Shown here piece after piece: positions 1 through 7,133 of a stretch of 23,690 nt of DNA; within the stretch, counting starts at the first letter, position 1; every line of letters begins with the position of its first letter. The notes under the pieces are model-generated. The model saw nothing but the letters and a program-made list of their open reading frames with translations. It did not search any database and was not told where the DNA came from. Made by a program: the position numbers and the translations under genes. The stretch covers positions 1 to 23,690 of the forward strand of contig DIYF01000102.1 of the NCBI GenBank assembly GCA_002427745.1. Reading direction: 5' to 3'. This DNA comes from Roseivirga sp. UBA6061. Its GTDB lineage: Bacteria > Bacteroidota > Bacteroidia > Cytophagales > Cyclobacteriaceae.

Positions 1-31
1 CTTCGGGGTCAAATCCCTTATTATTACTCAT
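1..31 (-). CDS. Possible N-terminal fragment of a gene running off the left edge
   Basis: On the minus strand an ATG at 31-29 opens a frame that stays open to the window edge and reads MSNNKGFDPE. It has the hydrophilic look of a real Bacteroidota N-terminus, and the A/T-rich sequence just upstream (32-60) would suit a start region. It lies on the same strand as the thioesterase gene that ends at 113. Only ten codons are visible, so no family can be assigned and the frame could be chance. Confidence 0.35.
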   Translation of the reverse strand, partial: MSNNKGFDPE

Positions 32-80
32 GTTGATTATTTTATAAAAAAATTCAAATATCTAACTCCCCGGCATCAGA

Positions 81-100
81 ATGGTTTTAAGATAAACCAT
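81..100 (-). terminator. Small hairpin downstream of the thioesterase gene
   Basis: ATGGTTT (81-87) and AAACCAT (94-100) form a perfect 7-bp stem with a 6-nt loop, 12 bases past the stop codon of the minus-strand thioesterase gene. No U-tract follows on the minus strand, so this is at best a weak or factor-assisted terminator, or a 3'-end stabilising hairpin. Confidence 0.25.
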
Positions 101-112
101 AGCCCAGACTTT

Positions 113-634
113 TCAAACCACTGTACGTACCTCATTTTTCACCTCCGTCACGCGCTCATCAAAACGATGCGGATGATAATTCACATTTGGAAACTGGATG
201 GCTTTCAGGTAGTTCAGCACTTCTTCTGAGTGATCAACGGATTGACTGTTGTTTAGCCCCACATACTTTAAAGTAGTCCACATCAGTGTTTTCAGATGTG
301 TTTTATGGTCATTGAGCATGCAGTATTCTACCACAATTGTATTTCTATCGAACCAGACAATGCGGGTAACAATCTTTACCCATTCACCCATATTAGCTGG
401 CTTGAGGTAAGCGATGTGATGATTGTAGACTACCCATACGGCATTGAATGAGTTCATAAAATCGAGAAACTCCATCCCATACAGCTTCGGCACCTGATCT
501 TCCCGGGCATTGAAAAAATAGTCGAAGTACTTGGCGTTATTCAGGTGCCTCAAAGGGTCACAGTCCTGAAAACGGATGATCACCCTGGACTCAGTCTCCT
601 TCGGGTAATCACGCATGGGGTCTACTACAAACAT
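113..634 (-). CDS. Acyl-CoA thioesterase, hotdog fold (4HBT family)
   Basis: 173-residue single-domain hotdog protein. Residues 21-40 carry the 4HBT active-site signature, Asp-Pro-Leu-Arg-His-Leu-Asn-Asn around D26, H30 and N32-33, followed by the aromatic-rich helix Y-F-D-Y-F-F. In this family the Asp side chain supports hydrolysis of the acyl-CoA thioester, and the enzyme works as a cytoplasmic oligomer. Length is slightly above the 130-150 usual for YbgC/FadM-type members because of a C-terminal tail. The start ATG shares its A with the TGA stop of the DinB-family gene upstream (TGATG), so the two are probably translationally coupled. An in-frame Met at residue 7 is an alternative start. 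The acyl-chain preference cannot be read from the sequence. Confidence 0.85.
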   Translation of the reverse strand: MFVVDPMRDYPKETESRVIIRFQDCDPLRHLNNAKYFDYFFNAREDQVPKLYGMEFLDFMNSFNAVWVVYNHHIAYLKPANMGEWVKIVTRIVWFDRNTIVVEYCMLNDHKTHLKTLMWTTLKYVGLNNSQSVDHSEEVLNYLKAIQFPNVNYHPHRFDERVTEVKNEVRTVV

Positions 635-1143
635 CAGAGGTATCTTTCTTTAATTACTTGTGTATGGTGCGCTAAATGTCCTGCGATAATAGAGACCAGC
701 CCTCTCACCGTAACCGGACTTCCGCTGGCATTGCCTTCATTATCATGCACTTCCGGAGACAAAGATGACAACAGGGCCAAAGTAGCTGAGCGAATGGCTT
801 CGAATTCAGCTACCAGACTCTCATACGTCCTTTCATCTGTGCGGGCCCCGGCCATATATTCATTCTGATCCATACCAGGCAGCGGGCTCTTATCTCCCCT
901 GGCAATGCACATGGCACGGTAAGAAAAAATACGCTCTGTATCGCAGCAGTGGTGCAACACCTCAGCAAGGCTCCACTTATCAGGACCATAACGATAGTCT
1001 GCCTTATGGGCCAGTGAACGTAACCAGGCAGGTATTTCGTCAGCCTGTTGCTGCAGAAATGTCAAAACATCACCTTCCGGTACCTTTGAAACATAGGTAC
1101 CATAAAAAGGATTGAACTCTCCGTCTTTGGCTTTATCGATCAT
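634..1143 (-). CDS. DinB-family putative metal-dependent protein
   Basis: 169 residues from the ATG at 1143-1141. A longer frame begins with a TTG at 1158, but the ATG is preferred. The protein fits the DinB/YfiT four-helix-bundle superfamily: Trp-Ser-Leu-Ala-Glu-Val-Leu-His-His in the first third and Ala-Gly-His-Leu-Ala-His-His-Thr near the C-terminus supply the spaced histidines that bind a divalent metal in this family. Members include thiol-S-transferases and damage-inducible proteins, so the reaction cannot be predicted. It overlaps the thioesterase start by one base and is probably co-transcribed with it. It is cytoplasmic, with no signal or membrane segment. Confidence 0.8.
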   Translation of the reverse strand: MIDKAKDGEFNPFYGTYVSKVPEGDVLTFLQQQADEIPAWLRSLAHKADYRYGPDKWSLAEVLHHCCDTERIFSYRAMCIARGDKSPLPGMDQNEYMAGARTDERTYESLVAEFEAIRSATLALLSSLSPEVHDNEGNASGSPVTVRGLVSIIAGHLAHHTQVIKERYL

Positions 1144-1293
1144 GGCCGAATTTATCAAAATTTACCAAAAGGCCGTCTCATGCTTTTGAATAAGGTAAGG
1201 TGTTTTTTAAGCAGGACCAACCGACACTGGCGCAATACACTGCACAGCAGGCCTGAAGCCCTTATTTAAAAAGGTCTGATTTTTACTGATAAT

Positions 1294-1806
1294 CTAGTCT
1301 TCAATCCAGCTGGCATACATCACATAGTGACCTGGCGTGCGGTCTACCATCTCTTTGAGTTGAGGTCCTACCGGCTTGATTTTCTTTGCGGGCGTACCGG
1401 CATAGAGCATCCCTGCTTCTACCACCGTATTGGCAAGTACTACAGCACCTGCCGCTATCACAGCTCCCTCTTTGATAATGGCATTGTCCATCACGATAGC
1501 CCCCATACCTATCAAAACGTTGTCTTCTACTATACAGCCGTGAACAATGGCGTTATGACCAATAGAAACATTCTTGCCCAATACCGTCTTTGAGAGCCCA
1601 AGGGTTCCATGCACAACCGCTCCGTCCTGAATATTGGTATTATCACCTACTTCAATGGAGCAGACATCTCCGCGGATCACACCATTATACCACACACTGC
1701 AATTCTCACCAAACCTGACATCACCAATCACTGTCGCATTGTCCGCTATGAAATTATTCGCACCAAAAACGGGTCTTTTCCCCTTAACTCCTTTGATTAT
1801 CGCCAT
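1294..1806 (-). CDS. Gamma-carbonic-anhydrase-like hexapeptide-repeat protein (YrdA/PaaY type)
   Basis: 170 residues, mostly left-handed beta-helix hexapeptide repeats of the form (I/V)-G-x-N-x-x ending in a C-terminal helix. Histidines H66 (GAVVHGT) and H84/H89 (IGHNAIVHG) match the three zinc ligands of trimeric gamma carbonic anhydrases, including the typical five-residue spacing of the second and third. The acidic proton-shuttle loop of archaeal Cam is absent, as in CamH/YrdA proteins, many of which show weak or no measured CO2 hydration, so catalytic activity is uncertain. The start is the only ATG near the beginning of the family homology. It is divergently transcribed from the YceI lipoprotein gene across a 135-bp intergenic region. 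Confidence 0.87.
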   Translation of the reverse strand: MAIIKGVKGKRPVFGANNFIADNATVIGDVRFGENCSVWYNGVIRGDVCSIEVGDNTNIQDGAVVHGTLGLSKTVLGKNVSIGHNAIVHGCIVEDNVLIGMGAIVMDNAIIKEGAVIAAGAVVLANTVVEAGMLYAGTPAKKIKPVGPQLKEMVDRTPGHYVMYASWIED

Positions 1807-1810
1807 AATT

Positions 1811-1818
1811 CAAATTTA
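1811..1818 (-). promoter_or_regulatory. Candidate -7 box (TAAATTTG) for the gamma-CA gene
   Basis: The minus strand reads TAAATTTG, an exact match to the Bacteroidota -7 consensus TAnnTTTG, ending 5 bases before the ATG of the hexapeptide-repeat gene. If used, transcription would start at or very near the ATG, giving a leaderless or near-leaderless mRNA. I see no convincing -33 TTTG at the usual spacing, so this is tentative. Confidence 0.35.
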
Positions 1819-1941
1819 TATGTACATACATGAAACTTTTATTCCGATTGTGCGGTTTAGCATTTAATTCCGAACAATCGCGTTGTGGTATAGTTACAAC
1901 ATTGTTCTTTAAACAAGCAACTAATATTCAATAAGACTAAG

Positions 1942-2679
1942 ATGAAAATATTAAAATCCACTCTCTCAATGATCGCTCTGGCAACGCTGGTATTTGCCTG
2001 TGGACCTAAGGGATCGACTGTAGAAACTTCAGAAGCCAAGGCGGTAGCTTCTGCCGAGAGCGCCACTACCCTGACGCTCAACACTGCTGCCAGTAAAATC
2101 ACCTGGATCGGTTCAAAACCTGCCGGTCAGCACAATGGTACTATTGATATTGCTTCTGGCGAGATCAGTGTAAAAGGAGATGACATTGTAGCGGGTAAAT
2201 TCACCATCAGTATCAATACCCTGAAAAACCTGGATATGGCAGGTTCTGAAAGTGCAGGTAAGCTGGAAGGTCACCTGATGTCGGATGACTTCTTTGATCA
2301 GGCCAATTTTCCGGAAGCTACTTTTGAGGTGACTGGTGTGAGTGCCTTTAACTCAGCCAACCTTGAAGCTGACAAAGACGAGTACAAAACTGATTATGCT
2401 CCTGCCAAACTGAGTGAGATTCTGGTTGACAATCCTACTCACTTTGTATCAGGCAACCTGACCATGAGGGGCACCAGTAAAAACATCACCATTCCTGTAT
2501 CAGTAAGTATGAATGGCGGTACCCTCAAAGCAGTAGCTAAATTCAATATTGACAGAACTGAATGGGGATTGAAATACGGAGATGAAGCTACGGCAGTAGA
2601 CAAAGCCAAAGACAAGTTCCTGTACAATACGGTTCAGGTAGGTTTTGAAATTGAGGCCGGCAACGGTTCAGCGCTTTAA
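1942..2679 (+). CDS. YceI-family lipoprotein
   Basis: 245 residues. An N-terminal lipoprotein signal peptide ends in the lipobox Leu-Val-Phe-Ala-Cys, with Cys20 the likely lipidated residue, so the protein is membrane-anchored and faces the periplasm or surface. A low-complexity linker (about 21-45) precedes a YceI domain (about 46-240) with the family's opening S-K-I-T-W-I-G, the central H-x-x-G-T-I and F-x-I-x-x-L, and a late W-G-L-x-Y-G-D-E. YceI domains are lipocalin-like barrels that bind isoprenoid or other long apolar ligands. The ligand here is unknown. A terminator lies directly after the stop and the upstream gene is divergent, so the gene is probably monocistronic. Confidence 0.92.
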   Translation: MKILKSTLSMIALATLVFACGPKGSTVETSEAKAVASAESATTLTLNTAASKITWIGSKPAGQHNGTIDIASGEISVKGDDIVAGKFTISINTLKNLDMAGSESAGKLEGHLMSDDFFDQANFPEATFEVTGVSAFNSANLEADKDEYKTDYAPAKLSEILVDNPTHFVSGNLTMRGTSKNITIPVSVSMNGGTLKAVAKFNIDRTEWGLKYGDEATAVDKAKDKFLYNTVQVGFEIEAGNGSAL

Positions 2680-2698
2680 GCAAAGATAAAACTGAGAT

Positions 2699-2727
2699 AA
2701 AGGGGAGCTTTAGGCTCCCTTTTTTTT
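2699..2727 (+). terminator. Rho-independent terminator after the YceI gene
   Basis: GGGAGC (2703-2708) and GCTCCC (2714-2719) form a G/C-rich stem with a 5-nt loop, extended by A/T pairs and followed by a run of eight T (2720-2727). It starts 19 bases after the stop codon. This is the classic intrinsic terminator form. Confidence 0.9.
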
Positions 2728-2806
2728 GGTTTATGAAATAGCTCCGCAAGGTTATAAAAAAGCGCTCACCCCATCCAGGGGTTCATTTTCATATCAATCT
2801 TTCAAT

Positions 2807-2814
2807 TACCTTTG
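2807..2814 (+). promoter_or_regulatory. Candidate -7 box (TACCTTTG) for pabB
   Basis: An exact match to TAnnTTTG lies 15 bases upstream of the pabB ATG at 2830, downstream of the YceI terminator, where a new promoter is expected. The -33 region (about 2782-2789) holds only TTC/TTTT, so that element is weak. The upstream in-frame TTG (2812) falls inside this box, which argues for the ATG as the true start. The predicted leader is only about 10 nt. Confidence 0.5.
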
Positions 2815-2829
2815 TGCCTTCATCAGGCC

Positions 2830-4113
2830 ATGCTTCGACAACGAACTAAACATACACTCATTACCAAAAATCGTTTTGTCGAAAAAGCGCTGGTCTGGGC
2901 CGATCAGTTTTCACACGTAGCCTATTATCATCACAGCGACATCTCCTACCCTCAGGAAGGCTTTCGCCAGATACTGGCTATTGGTTGTGAGCAAGAGTTT
3001 AAACCCACCCGCACAGATCGCTTTGAGCAATTAAAAGCCTTTCATCAAAATGAATGGCTCTTTGGCTATCTGGGCTACGATCTGAAAAACGATACTGAGG
3101 TGCTGGAGAGTAACAATACAGACTTGCTCAACTTTCCGGAAATAGCCTTTTTCAAAGCGCAACACATCCTGTTTTTTAACGGAGATGAGGTAGTCATTGA
3201 CTCGGAAGATGAATCTGTCTTCGACAGAATTCTGGATACCTCTGTGCCTGACTCTGTGAGTCATTTTGGCACAGCAAAGGCCAGCTTAAGCCGGCAGCAG
3301 TACATAGATATCACTCAGAAACTCCGCTGGCATATTGAGGAAGGTGATTGCTACGAAATCAATTTCTGTCAGGAGTTTCATGGCGACATTCAGAAGGCCC
3401 ACCCTGTTCAGCTTTTCCTGGAGCTATCGGCCATTTCTCCCAAGCCCTTTGCCTGTTTTCAAAAATGGCATGACCAATACATACTGTGCGCTTCTCCTGA
3501 GCGCTTTCTGAAGAAATCGGGCAGGCAGCTTATTTCCCAGCCTATCAAAGGCACACGCCCCAGAGGTACAACGGCTGAAGAAGACAGACAGCTGGCACAT
3601 GAGCTACGCCATGATGAAAAGGAGCTCGCTGAAAATATGATGATTGTAGACCTCGTTAGAAATGACCTGGCCAGGAGTTCAGACAGTGGCTCTGTCAAGG
3701 TAGAAGAGCTTTTTGGTATCTATCAGTTCGAGCAGGTTTTTCAGATGATATCAACCGTAGCCTCCAGGCTGAGAGAAGACTGTCACTTTATAGATGCAAT
3801 CAGACATGCCTTCCCTATGGGCAGCATGACAGGAGCGCCTAAGGTAAAAGTGATGGAGCTGATAGAACAGTATGAAAACACAAAGCGCGGTACCTTCTCA
3901 GGTGCTGCCGGTTACATCAGCCCTAAGGGTGACTTTGACTTCAATGTATTGATCAGAAGCCTTTTCCTTGACATGGACAAGCAGAAATACTCCTTTCAGG
4001 TAGGCAGTGCCATTACCTATGATGCTGTTCCTGAAAACGAATTTGATGAATGCCTTATCAAAGCCCGCGCGATTATGCAGTTGCTTTCCAAATCTGGCCA
4101 ACATCCTTTATAA
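2830..4113 (+). CDS. pabB: Aminodeoxychorismate synthase component I
   Basis: 427 residues from the ATG at 2830. This chorismate-binding enzyme converts chorismate plus ammonia to 4-amino-4-deoxychorismate for p-aminobenzoate and folate synthesis. The C-terminal half holds the chorismate-binding domain: PIKGTRPRG, DEKELAENMMIVDLVRNDLAR, FPMGSMTGAPK and the closing FDFNVLIRS block. Lys240 in PIKGT is the active-site lysine typical of PabB, whereas anthranilate synthase TrpE has Ala there (PIAGT), so PabB is the better call. The N-terminal half is short and divergent. No glutamine amidotransferase (pabA) and no aminodeoxychorismate lyase (pabC) gene is adjacent, so both would lie elsewhere. The next gene starts 9 bases after the stop. 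Confidence 0.88.
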   Translation: MLRQRTKHTLITKNRFVEKALVWADQFSHVAYYHHSDISYPQEGFRQILAIGCEQEFKPTRTDRFEQLKAFHQNEWLFGYLGYDLKNDTEVLESNNTDLLNFPEIAFFKAQHILFFNGDEVVIDSEDESVFDRILDTSVPDSVSHFGTAKASLSRQQYIDITQKLRWHIEEGDCYEINFCQEFHGDIQKAHPVQLFLELSAISPKPFACFQKWHDQYILCASPERFLKKSGRQLISQPIKGTRPRGTTAEEDRQLAHELRHDEKELAENMMIVDLVRNDLARSSDSGSVKVEELFGIYQFEQVFQMISTVASRLREDCHFIDAIRHAFPMGSMTGAPKVKVMELIEQYENTKRGTFSGAAGYISPKGDFDFNVLIRSLFLDMDKQKYSFQVGSAITYDAVPENEFDECLIKARAIMQLLSKSGQHPL

Positions 4114-4122
4114 TTGTGCCGT

Positions 4123-5070
4123 ATGGCAACAAATGAAGGTTCGCAAAACGACAGCTCATCAGAAATTCACTCTGTTGATGAAATCGATTATTTCGGCTTT
4201 CTGGAAAATGCCAAGGCTTCTGCGGATGAAATCGTACTGCAAACCGTCAAGTGTAACAACTGCAATGCCTCCACAACGGTTGATGTAGCCTCTTCAGATA
4301 GTTCCTGCCCCTATTGTGGAGATAAACTGGTCACGGGCGATCTCAAACCAGAATCCGTTATCAAACCCTGGGGCCTTATTCCTTTCAGGCTTAATCAACA
4401 AGAAGCGGTAAAGACCTATCAAAAGTGGATCAGAAAGCGCTGGCTTGCTCCCTCATCTTTTTCCAGGCAGCCGAAGTTTCAAAGTATATACCTTCCCTAT
4501 TGGACCTTCGATACCTCTGCGAATGTTCAGTTTATAGGACAGAGAGGAGATGAATACTATGACGGGGAAAGGAACTATACGCTCTGGACTGATGTGATTG
4601 ACGAAGTACAATGGTATTTCGATGACATCCTGATCTGCGCCTCTGAATCCGTGAAGGAGGAAAGCATTAATAACCTGCGTCCCTGGGGAACAGAGGACAT
4701 TATTCCTTTTGAGGATAAATACCTGAAAGGTTTCATTTCTGAAAAATATGGAGTCGACCTCAAGGAAGGTTTTCAAAAGGCACAGGAAAGAACCACAGAA
4801 GGTATAGAAGCTTTGCTGCGAGAGTATATAGGCGGTGACGATCAAAAAATACTGAAAGCCAGAACCTCATATACAGATATCACCTTTAAGCATATACTGC
4901 TCCCTGTCCATATTATTTCTCATGAATTCAGAGGTAAGCGCTATCAGGTTCTTATCAATGGAAAAACAGGAAAGATCCAGGGTAAATCACCAAAGAGTCT
5001 GGCTAAGGTACTGACCACGGTATTTGGCACCATTGCGCTTATAGCACTCATTATCCGGCTGTTTTTTTAG
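4123..5070 (+). CDS. Zinc-ribbon protein with C-terminal membrane anchor, function unknown
   Basis: 315 residues from the ATG at 4123. An in-frame TTG at 4114 right after the pabB stop is a weaker alternative. An acidic N-terminus (1-40) precedes a zinc ribbon with C44-x2-C47 and C62-x2-C65. The central region (about 75-290) is rich in Trp, Tyr and charged residues and carries motifs such as LPYWTFDT, with no catalytic signature I can name. The last 20 residues (about 296-315) are a single hydrophobic helix. The topology is therefore a tail-anchored protein with its ribbon in the cytoplasm. Similar proteins are sometimes labelled as PriA/helicase-like because of the zinc ribbon, but no helicase motifs are present. 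Tight spacing suggests co-transcription with pabB. Confidence 0.75.
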   Translation: MATNEGSQNDSSSEIHSVDEIDYFGFLENAKASADEIVLQTVKCNNCNASTTVDVASSDSSCPYCGDKLVTGDLKPESVIKPWGLIPFRLNQQEAVKTYQKWIRKRWLAPSSFSRQPKFQSIYLPYWTFDTSANVQFIGQRGDEYYDGERNYTLWTDVIDEVQWYFDDILICASESVKEESINNLRPWGTEDIIPFEDKYLKGFISEKYGVDLKEGFQKAQERTTEGIEALLREYIGGDDQKILKARTSYTDITFKHILLPVHIISHEFRGKRYQVLINGKTGKIQGKSPKSLAKVLTTVFGTIALIALIIRLFF

Positions 5071-5159
5071 GGCTCCCGTGAATCATTTGGACCTCTCTCC
5101 TACCTTTTAAAAGCACTTCCCGTTTTTCTTTCGCAGAGAATTCTTTCTACCTTTTGTAG

Positions 5160-5732
5160 ATGAAGAAACTAATTCCACTCCTTTTACTGGCCATTCAGAT
5201 CAACGTGCTCCAGGCTCAGCAACTACCTGCTCACCTGGATGGTAAAATGACCTACCCTGTGTTTGATTTCAATCCCTGGGTGGGTGTGATTAAAACCAAG
5301 GCCAAAGCTCTCAAATATGACAGAGATCTTGAATACAAGGTAGTGATTGATGTAACTGACGCGGTCAAAGATTCTACGCGCATCATGCGACCTCTGCTGG
5401 AGGCTGCCCGCACCTACAACCTTAACATAGCCAACGGGGTACCCAAAAGGAAAATGGAAATGGCCGTGGTGGTGCATGCGGGAGCTGTAAATGCACTGCT
5501 CAGTGAAGAGGCCTATCAGCAAAAATACGGAGTGCCCAACCCCAATATAGCGGCCATCAGAGCGCTGAAAAAGGAAGGAGTTGATATCTATGTCTGTGCT
5601 CAGATCTTATCGGTTTATAAAATCCCGGAAGACGATATTTTTAAGAGTGTAGACATTGCCATTTCTGCCAGAACAGCCCTGATTACCCTGGATCAAAAGG
5701 GCTATAGCTATATTAATGTGAACCGGGACTGA
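5160..5732 (+). CDS. Secreted DsrE/DsrF-like family protein
   Basis: 190 residues. A signal peptide (about 1-19, MKKLIPLLLLAIQ followed by a QA/QQ cleavage region) sends it to the periplasm. The mature part has the alternating beta/alpha pattern of the DsrE/YchN fold: a VVIDVTD strand near 62-67, a VVVHAGAV strand around His106, and DIYVCAQIL with Cys146 at the position where sulfur-relay members carry their active cysteine. Many exported DsrE-like proteins have no known reaction, so a role in periplasmic sulfur chemistry is only an inference. The start is fixed by the signal peptide. A TACCTTTTG string, one base longer than the TAnnTTTG box, ends 3 bases before the ATG. The gene may belong to the same run as pabB and the zinc-ribbon protein (90-bp gap). 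Confidence 0.75.
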   Translation: MKKLIPLLLLAIQINVLQAQQLPAHLDGKMTYPVFDFNPWVGVIKTKAKALKYDRDLEYKVVIDVTDAVKDSTRIMRPLLEAARTYNLNIANGVPKRKMEMAVVVHAGAVNALLSEEAYQQKYGVPNPNIAAIRALKKEGVDIYVCAQILSVYKIPEDDIFKSVDIAISARTALITLDQKGYSYINVNRD

Positions 5733-5751
5733 TTTTTGACCTGCTACCCAG

Positions 5752-6423
5752 ATGAAAGACCTGAACGAGCTCGCTCCTGACATATATGGTGTACTGTTAC
5801 TGGCCAGTATGGGTGGAAAAGGTCAGGGGCTGGAGCAGGCAGTTCGGGAGGCCGGAGTAAAGGAAGACAACATAGCCCTGGTGCTGAAATCGGCAGAAAA
5901 AATCATTGAGGAGCGCGATAAACACAAAGATGAGCTGGCCAACATTCTTACACGTGACGAGCTCTCAGAAGATGAATCTGAAGCAAGGGCCCATGACTAC
6001 CTCAAATCACAGGGCATCAACCAGGCACTGATCGAACATATACTCATTTACAATACATTTGTCATGGTCAAAACCGGCACGCAGGAGCTTGTGGCAGTGG
6101 CTGAAAAGGAAGGTTATTCTGAGCGGCAGATCAAAAAGGTAATGCGGAAAGAAATGAAGCTGAGCCGGGAATTAGTTGACCAGATGTATGATGCCGCTAC
6201 GCTGTCGTTTGAAGAAACTGTGGCCGGTAACCCCGAAAAGACTACCAAAAGGCCTGTTATCAAAGAACAGAAACCCGCCAGACTGCTGCTGCTCAGTGGT
6301 ATTGCCTTCATAATCATTGCCTACATGAATTACCAGATGAGATCTATGAATTATATTGGCTATACTTCTCTTATTCTGGGGGTTGTCTTTTTGAGAATCG
6401 GTATCAAACGGGCAATGGACTAG
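5752..6423 (+). CDS. Hypothetical protein with two C-terminal membrane helices
   Basis: 223 residues, not recognised. Residues 1-165 are highly charged and predicted helical (many E/K, e.g. KIIEERDKHKDELANIL), with a helix-turn-like segment EGYSERQIKKVMRKEMKLS. A short basic, proline-containing linker (about 160-175) leads to two membrane helices (about 177-193 and 202-218) and a basic C-terminus, KRAMD. There is no signal peptide, so the charged N-terminal domain is probably cytoplasmic and anchored by a hairpin of two helices. It starts 19 bp after the DsrE-like gene and is followed 29 bp later by a lipoprotein gene, so it is probably in the same operon. Confidence 0.7.
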   Translation: MKDLNELAPDIYGVLLLASMGGKGQGLEQAVREAGVKEDNIALVLKSAEKIIEERDKHKDELANILTRDELSEDESEARAHDYLKSQGINQALIEHILIYNTFVMVKTGTQELVAVAEKEGYSERQIKKVMRKEMKLSRELVDQMYDAATLSFEETVAGNPEKTTKRPVIKEQKPARLLLLSGIAFIIIAYMNYQMRSMNYIGYTSLILGVVFLRIGIKRAMD

Positions 6424-6452
6424 GAGCCTTACTTTCTCAAAACCTGAGTGTC

Positions 6453-7058
6453 ATGAAAAAATATATTACTACCGTCATTCTATTCTGCCTGATGACCCTG
6501 GGAGCAGCTGTACTGCACTCTTGCAGACCCTGCAATGATGGCCCGGTGGATAATACGGTTTCGCAAATCACACCGGTAGCCAGGGTGATATCCGAAGTAG
6601 TTCCCGGTAGTAGCATAGACTTTTACCGCACCCGTGCCATTGAAGATGAGGACACCGGCTCTTACGACAGCCTGAGTATCATAATTTACCTATACGAGAA
6701 CCTGGGCAAGGCTTCGCAGGGCTTCTCATTCATCAACCAGACTTATGCCTGCGACCCGGCTGTTTTCAACGATAGCCTGGAGAGCCTATCCATAATATCA
6801 GATACTGACTATGACGGGGACCATCCTGCCGGCAGCGACCTGAAAGATATTTTTCTTTTCAATACAGAAGCTTACAGCGATATGGAACCATTTGATACTT
6901 TTCTCGGGCTGACCCCGGAACTGTATTCATCAAAGCTCTTCCTGAGGTTCCTTACCCCTCCAGTCACTTCAGCTGAGCACAATCTCAGTATTTCATTGAA
7001 GGTGGTGGATGGTGAAACTTTCCACGGTGAAATCAACGGTCTTCTGATCAGTCCCTGA
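6453..7058 (+). CDS. Hypothetical lipoprotein
   Basis: 201 residues, family not recognised. The N-terminus MKKYITTVILFCLMTLGAA is a signal sequence, and AVLHSC forms a lipobox with Cys24 as likely lipidation site, followed by a second cysteine at 27. The rest is acidic, with predicted beta strands and many S/D/Y residues and no catalytic motif I can name. It is the last plus-strand gene before a strong hairpin and the convergent AraC-type gene. The repeated order of DsrE-like, two-helix membrane protein and lipoprotein suggests an envelope-related set, but the sequence does not show a function. Confidence 0.7.
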   Translation: MKKYITTVILFCLMTLGAAVLHSCRPCNDGPVDNTVSQITPVARVISEVVPGSSIDFYRTRAIEDEDTGSYDSLSIIIYLYENLGKASQGFSFINQTYACDPAVFNDSLESLSIISDTDYDGDHPAGSDLKDIFLFNTEAYSDMEPFDTFLGLTPELYSSKLFLRFLTPPVTSAEHNLSISLKVVDGETFHGEINGLLISP

Positions 7059-7076
7059 TGGTTACGTAAGGCAGTC

Positions 7077-7113
7077 GGTAATTAATCCCGGTTTGTCTCC
7101 GGGACTAATTACC
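7077..7113. terminator. 15-bp inverted repeat between convergent genes
   Basis: GGTAATTAATCCCGG (7077-7091) and CCGGGACTAATTACC (7099-7113) pair along 15 positions with one A/C mismatch around a 7-nt loop. It sits between the stop codons of the plus-strand lipoprotein gene (7058) and the minus-strand AraC-type gene (7134), as expected for a shared bidirectional terminator. Neither strand has a good U-tract after the stem, so efficiency or mechanism is uncertain. It might instead be an mRNA 3'-end stabilising structure. Confidence 0.55.
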
Positions 7114-7133
7114 AGTGCAAAAAGCGACCGGTT

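Noticed and set aside
545..868. Plus-strand 107-codon frame
   Set aside because: It lies antisense to the thioesterase and DinB genes, which have clear motifs on the other strand. The product is serine/leucine shadow sequence.
2812..2829. TTG start extending pabB by six residues
   Set aside because: The TTG lies inside an exact TAnnTTTG promoter box and the added residues have no family match. The ATG at 2830 is preferred.
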